Origin: Hondaea fermentalgiana
Taxonomy: Eukaryota; Sar; Bigyra; Thraustochytrida; Thraustochytriidae
Direction: 5' to 3'
DNA length: 52,162 nt
NCBI GenBank assembly: GCA_014084085.1
Contig: NPFB01000162.1
Span: 107,630-159,791, forward strand
Below the pieces are notes generated by a model. That model saw only the letters and a program-made list of their open reading frames with translations, did not search any database and was not told the origin of the DNA. The position numbers and the translations under genes are program-made. Positions 47,963 through 52,162 of this stretch are shown in pieces (within the stretch, counting starts at the first letter, position 1; each line of letters starts with the position of its first letter).

Positions 47963-50900
47963 GATCTCTCCGTCTTGTCTGCCTCGTTCGGGTTCTGCCC
48001 GCCCGAGTCCCGCGCCTCCTCCCTCGGTCCGGGTTCGGCCCTTCTCTGTCTGCCCCCGGCTCGCCCTCCTGCTTGCGCAATGGCTGGCTCATGCGCCGTC
48101 GCTTTCCTTTTCTTTTTCTTTTTCTTCTTTCCTTTCTTTTCGTTCCCTCTTCCTTCTCTCAGGTCACCCTCGCGCCCTCGTCGAGCAGCGGCCCCTCCTT
48201 CCTCCCGCCGCCGCGTCGCGTTGCCTTTCTTCGCGATCGACAGCGGCACGACTCCGGAGAGAGCGTCAGTCGTGTCAGCTCCAGCCAGCTGCCGCGCCGG
48301 GAGCGCCTCACGCACGTCGGGTCCCGTCGAGTCGCGCCCTGCTCGCCTCGCACGACGCGGCGCGGCGCCGCCGTCGGCCGTGACGTGGCGCCGCGCGGCC
48401 AACGTCGCTGTCGCGCGCGCCCTCACCGCGGCGCCGCGGGTGACGACGGCGGCCTCGGCCAAACTTGCGCAAGCCGGCGCTCGCTGTCTCCGCGCCTAGA
48501 GACCGCCTAGGGGCCCCTACCGCGGCTTCCTCGTTCGCCGCTCTCATTGGCCGCGCGCACCTCACGCACGTCAGTCAATCCAAGCAACCACCGTCCCCCG
48601 ACTCGGTCTCCCTCGCGGCCCCTGGCGCCGCGCAGTGAGCGCAGGGAATGAAGCGCGCCAAGTTCGCGAGCCCCTGCCGTTCTGGCCTCGGTCCTCGCGC
48701 CATTTCGCTGTTCCCTCCCTCCCTCCCTCTCCGCGCCGCCCATCCGCCCGGATCGTCTCGGCGTCATTCCGTGAACGTTGACTCGCGGCAACACGGCATC
48801 ACGAGACCTCCCCCGCCAGCCCCGGCAACCATCACGACCACCAAGGAAGGCACAGACAGCGCGGCACGGCACGGCGCGGCGCCTCCAGCCTGCCAGACAA
48901 ATAGACAGACAGGCAGGCAGGCAGACAGCAGCAGTGCAGCTGGCAGCAGCGTAACGTGCCCCGCGCCGCGCTGCTGCGCAATGCGATCGCGACCACGGTG
49001 GCGGCGCACGAAGCAGCAGGCAGTGGCCACTGTGGCCAGATGGCCAGTCGGTTGGCGGGTTAAAAATAACTAACCGTAAAGAGAGGAAAAACAGCCAGAC
49101 GCATAGCGAGGTCGCAGTGCGGGGAATAAGCGCCCGGCACCCGAGACCCCGGCCGCCGGGACTCGAGCTGTCGTACTGCCGCTGGTTGTGGCCGTTGCTC
49201 CTCGTCGCCGTCCAACGGACCCGCTCGCACGCCCACCGGCCCGCCAGTCGGGTGCGGCTCGTGCAGGCCGGTGCACCTTTTGTCCAAGTTGGCCACGTCC
49301 CGACTCTCGGCACGCGGCAGCAGCGCAAATCTGAGAGCACCAATGTCGCCTACCAGCTACTACCTCGGCTCGGCAACGTCTGTCCGTCGTCCCGATGTCC
49401 CGAAAGCCGACGAAAAAAGGGTTGCGCAAAGGTGCAGTGGCCGCCCTTCAGCAAGCGCGTCACCGCGGAAGCCTCGCTGTTCCCCAGGCTTCCTCGCCGC
49501 GAAGCTTCTCTGTTCGCGCCGCGAGATTGTCGTCGCCCGGCTCTGCCAGCCAGGTGGTTGACAGGTGACGATTGTGTGCTGTGCTGCGGGCCGTCGTTCG
49601 CATCGCGGTGCACGTCAATCGTTGTGGGGACGACAACCGGGCGGGCGGGCGTGCGTGCCGGCGAGGGCAGTCAGCGAGCGCGCACCGCCACTGCACCGCG
49701 CCAGGCGAAGCGGGGCGGCGCAGAATGAGAAGGAGAAGGAGAAGGAGACGAAGAATGGAGAAGAAGCGTTCAAGGCCTCTCCGAGGCAAGTGCTGTGTCA
49801 TAATAGTGGTTCATCGATCGATCGATCGATTGATGATCCAAAATGCGAGGCTCAAGGCACGAAGAAGCAAACGAAAAGGAAAAAAAAGGAGACGGACAAG
49901 AATAAGAACAAAACAAGAGGGACAATTCGGTCTATGCCTTCCAAGGAAGCCTATCAAGAAAGGCAGAGTTTAGAACTGATCAGGCCTGGCTGGTATGGTG
50001 CCAATGCTGCTGACCTTTCACTACGAGCAGCAGCAGCAACACAGAGTGCGGGAATTCCATGGCGTTCGCTTTGCCGTCGTGCGCCAGGGCGACGTCAGAA
50101 TCAACAGCAAGAGCACGCAATGTAATGTCACTGACCCTCCTTCAGACCCACATCCCAAAGACCGACCAGGCACGCACGCACGCGACGGCGACGGCGACAG
50201 CAGCAGCAGCAGCACTGCAGCTGCAGGTGCAGCTACACAGCCAACCACGCTGCGTTCCGGACTGGTTCCTTCAAGTTGAAATTCGCCATGTGCAACTAAT
50301 TGTGCACGAACCCTCGCTGCAGAATCTAAAGAACCAGCGGCAGCGGCATAGCGGCATGTACATCTCTCTCTCTCTCTCTCTCTCCCATCACGTTCAGTTC
50401 CGGAGCCAAAGCAAATTAAAATCTCGCTACGCTCCCAGCGGCAGCAGCGGATTCATTGAATGACAATCTGTCCGCCGCATCGCCGTTCCCCGCGACCTCT
50501 GAATACTGCGTTCAACCTCTCGACGAAACAAGGCCAATCGCAGGATCCGGGACTGCGCGGACACTTGCATGCCATCGAACAAACGAAGCATCGAGACTGA
50601 TCCGTGAACGGTCGCGACACCCTGCACTGCACATCCCGCACCCTCGGTCCAAACGCGCGGTCCGCGCGCACTCAGTTGACGCCGACGGGTCCTCCCCGGC
50701 CGGCACACACGCCGCACACGCGCCCAGCCCGTCCCCGTGCGGACCCCTCGCTCGACGGACGAGGACGCCCGGGGGACGCTCCGCTGGGCTCGTACCTCTA
50801 GAACCTCTTCTTGGTCGCATCTTTGCTGTTCGTCGCCGCGGCTGAACTGCCTGGTGCAGCTTGCTTTGATCGCATTGATGATGTGAGGCACCAGCCAGCA

Positions 50901-51960
50901 CAACCACCACCAGCACGCAGTGCGGTGCAGTGTAGCTGCAGCTGCAGCTGCAGCTCGTGTCGCGCGCAAAAGCTCTCCGTGGTAGGGCGCGGCCTTCCGT
51001 GGGGCGCGCTCTACTTTCTGCTGCAGCCTGGCAGCAAGCAGCACGGGTCTGCTTTCCTTGCCCGTGTCCTGCCGCGGCGGCGTCAAGGGCAGGGCGTGCG
51101 TCGCTGTCCCGTACTTGCCTGGGGTGCTCGCTGCTTTTGGCAAGCAGCAGCGAGCACGTGCAAGGGCTGCGAACCAATCAGACACACGCGCAGTGAGCTA
51201 ATAAGAGCAGGCGACGGACTTTGGCGAGCACCAGCCACCACTTCGCGGTCACAAGAAAAGAGGACCAACCGTGGCGGCGGAGGCGGTGGCGGTGGCGATG
51301 GTGGTGGAGAAGAAGACGACGACGATGACGAGCTGTGCACAAGACTTTCCGGGGGGGGGCGGCCTGTACTACGCACACGTGCTTTGTCAGCCGGCTGCTG
51401 CAGATGCAGATGCTCGCTTTGGCTCGTATGTTTCCATACCTCTCTTTTCAGCTGCCGCCAGCCAGGCTACGTCTCACATGGCGATAAGACGCACACGCAT
51501 TTGCACATGCATGCCCAGGCTGGCTGGCTGGCGGGCTGGCTGGCCGCGCACATTCACCATTCATCTCCTCCACTTGCTCGTCTTTTTCTCGATCGCTGAT
51601 CGCTGTTTGTCCATCGCTCCTGGCTCCATGACCAGGCGATCGTCCGTCCGTCGTCCATGGCCACTGAAGGGATGTGTATCCTTGGCTCCTTCACAGTCAG
51701 CCAGGTTGCTGATGCTTGCTTGCTTGCTTGCTTGCTTCAAGTTGCTTGCTCTCGTAATGTCCGCTTTGTGCTCGCATCTGCTGCATCTACGTATCTTCAT
51801 TCAGCCTCTGCTCCGAACATCCATCCCTCCTCGATTCCAGCGCTCCTCGCGCAGCCCGAGCCGACTGACGCTCGGTGGGGCGGCAGCAGCGCCGCGAGCA
51901 GCTGCAGCGCGACGGGCGATCGTGTCTTTCTCACTGTCAGTCCATGCGTAGAGCAGCGGG

Positions 51961-51962
<2 letters not shown>

Positions 51963-52001
<39 letters not shown>
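51963..52001. repeat. (GCAA)n microsatellite
   Basis: About ten uninterrupted copies of GCAA near the right end; its complement (GCTT)n occurs at 51716-51737. Confidence 0.95.
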
Positions 52002-52162
52002 AAAGAAAGAGCGCGGTGCGTGCGTGTGCGCGCGTCCTTGCAGGACAGGACAGGAGAGCGCTTCTCCCCCCGTCCAGGCGGGCCGCGTTGCGGCGGGCCG
52101 CCAAAAAGGAAACGGGCCCGCGCCCGGTCCGCTCGCTCGCGCGCCCGCCCCCTGCGCGCCCG

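Larger units (their letters stand above)
47728..52162. other. 4.4-kb GC-rich repeat-rich region, no supported gene
   Basis: Many long open frames exist on both strands, but all encode Arg/Ala/Ser/Pro-rich sequence without domains, as expected in GC-rich DNA. Visible repeats are (CCCT)n at about 48713-48730, (GGCA)n near 48917-48926, (ATCG)n at 49813-49832, (CT)n at about 50363-50387, (GCTGCA)n at 50934-50955, GGCTGGCTGGC at 51521-51541, (GCTT)n at 51716-51737 and (GCAA)n at 51963-52001. It may be promoter/5'UTR DNA or lie near a repeat-rich chromosome section. Confidence 0.5.

Noticed and set aside
48507..49343. 278-codon minus-strand frame in the right-hand GC-rich region
   Set aside because: Arg/Ala/Cys/Trp-rich with no domain; several equally long frames overlap it on both strands.
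49565..50125. 186-codon plus-strand frame
   Set aside because: Mostly low-complexity Lys/Glu/Arg sequence; no conserved motif.
1..52162. tRNA, rRNA, CRISPR or prophage features
   Set aside because: I looked by eye for B-box-like strings and regularly spaced repeats with spacers and found none convincing; the repeats seen are tandem without spacers.

Overview
The window looks like nuclear DNA of a GC-rich, intron-poor unicellular eukaryote. The gene set (ALG13, class II DnaJ, VPS41, UNC50, a DHHC-type protein, an ADAM-type metalloprotease) is purely eukaryotic, most genes are single long open frames, and the two spliced genes use GT-AG introns with an unusually uniform GTACGT-like donor. GCAA/GCTT, CAG/CTG and CAGTCA microsatellites lie between genes. 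An ARM protein with a radial-spoke flavour would fit an organism with flagellated cells. A thraustochytrid or other stramenopile is my best guess, but this is inference, not a sequence match. There are no bacterial operons, CRISPR arrays or confident RNA genes. A 100-base run of N (26661-26760) is an assembly gap.

Layout. 1-1.5 kb: repeats only. 1.5-2.3 kb: ALG13 (-, two exons). 3.1-4.8 kb: seven-exon DHHC-like protein (+). 5.05-5.3 kb: small unknown protein (-). 5.75-6.7 kb: DnaJ (+). 6.9-7.6 kb: SIW14/OCA-type phosphatase-like protein (-). 8.1-9.2 kb: ARM-like protein (+). 10.6-14.1 kb: 1149-residue intronless P-loop protein resembling superfamily 3 (SF3) helicases (+). 14.9-15.7 kb: degenerate roughly 200-bp tandem repeat array. 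15.8-20.0 kb: polytopic membrane protein with leucine-rich repeats (+). 20.0-23.3 kb: gene desert with an AT-rich island. 23.3-26.7 kb: ADAM-like metalloprotease (-) with an Asn/Gly minisatellite, cut by the gap. 28.2-35.0 kb: giant coiled-coil, multi-membrane, acidic-tail protein (+), ending 35 bp from VPS41 (-, 35.0-38.1 kb). 39.2-42.0 kb: ankyrin protein (+) with 252-bp repeats and a poly-T frame break. 42.3-43.4 kb: stand-alone anticodon-binding-domain protein (+). 43.7-44.5 kb: UNC50 (-). 47.2-47.7 kb: small unknown protein (-). 47.7-52.2 kb: GC-rich, repeat-rich, no supportable gene.

How the genes relate. They do not form one pathway. Several act in the endomembrane system: ALG13 in ER N-glycan assembly, VPS41 in vacuole/lysosome fusion, UNC50 in the Golgi, the DHHC-like protein in membranes, and the ADAM-like protein at the cell surface. 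The strongest candidates for something undescribed are the SF3-like P-loop ORF, the LRR-polytopic protein, the anticodon-binding-domain protein without a synthetase, and the DHHC-like protein with lost zinc ligands.
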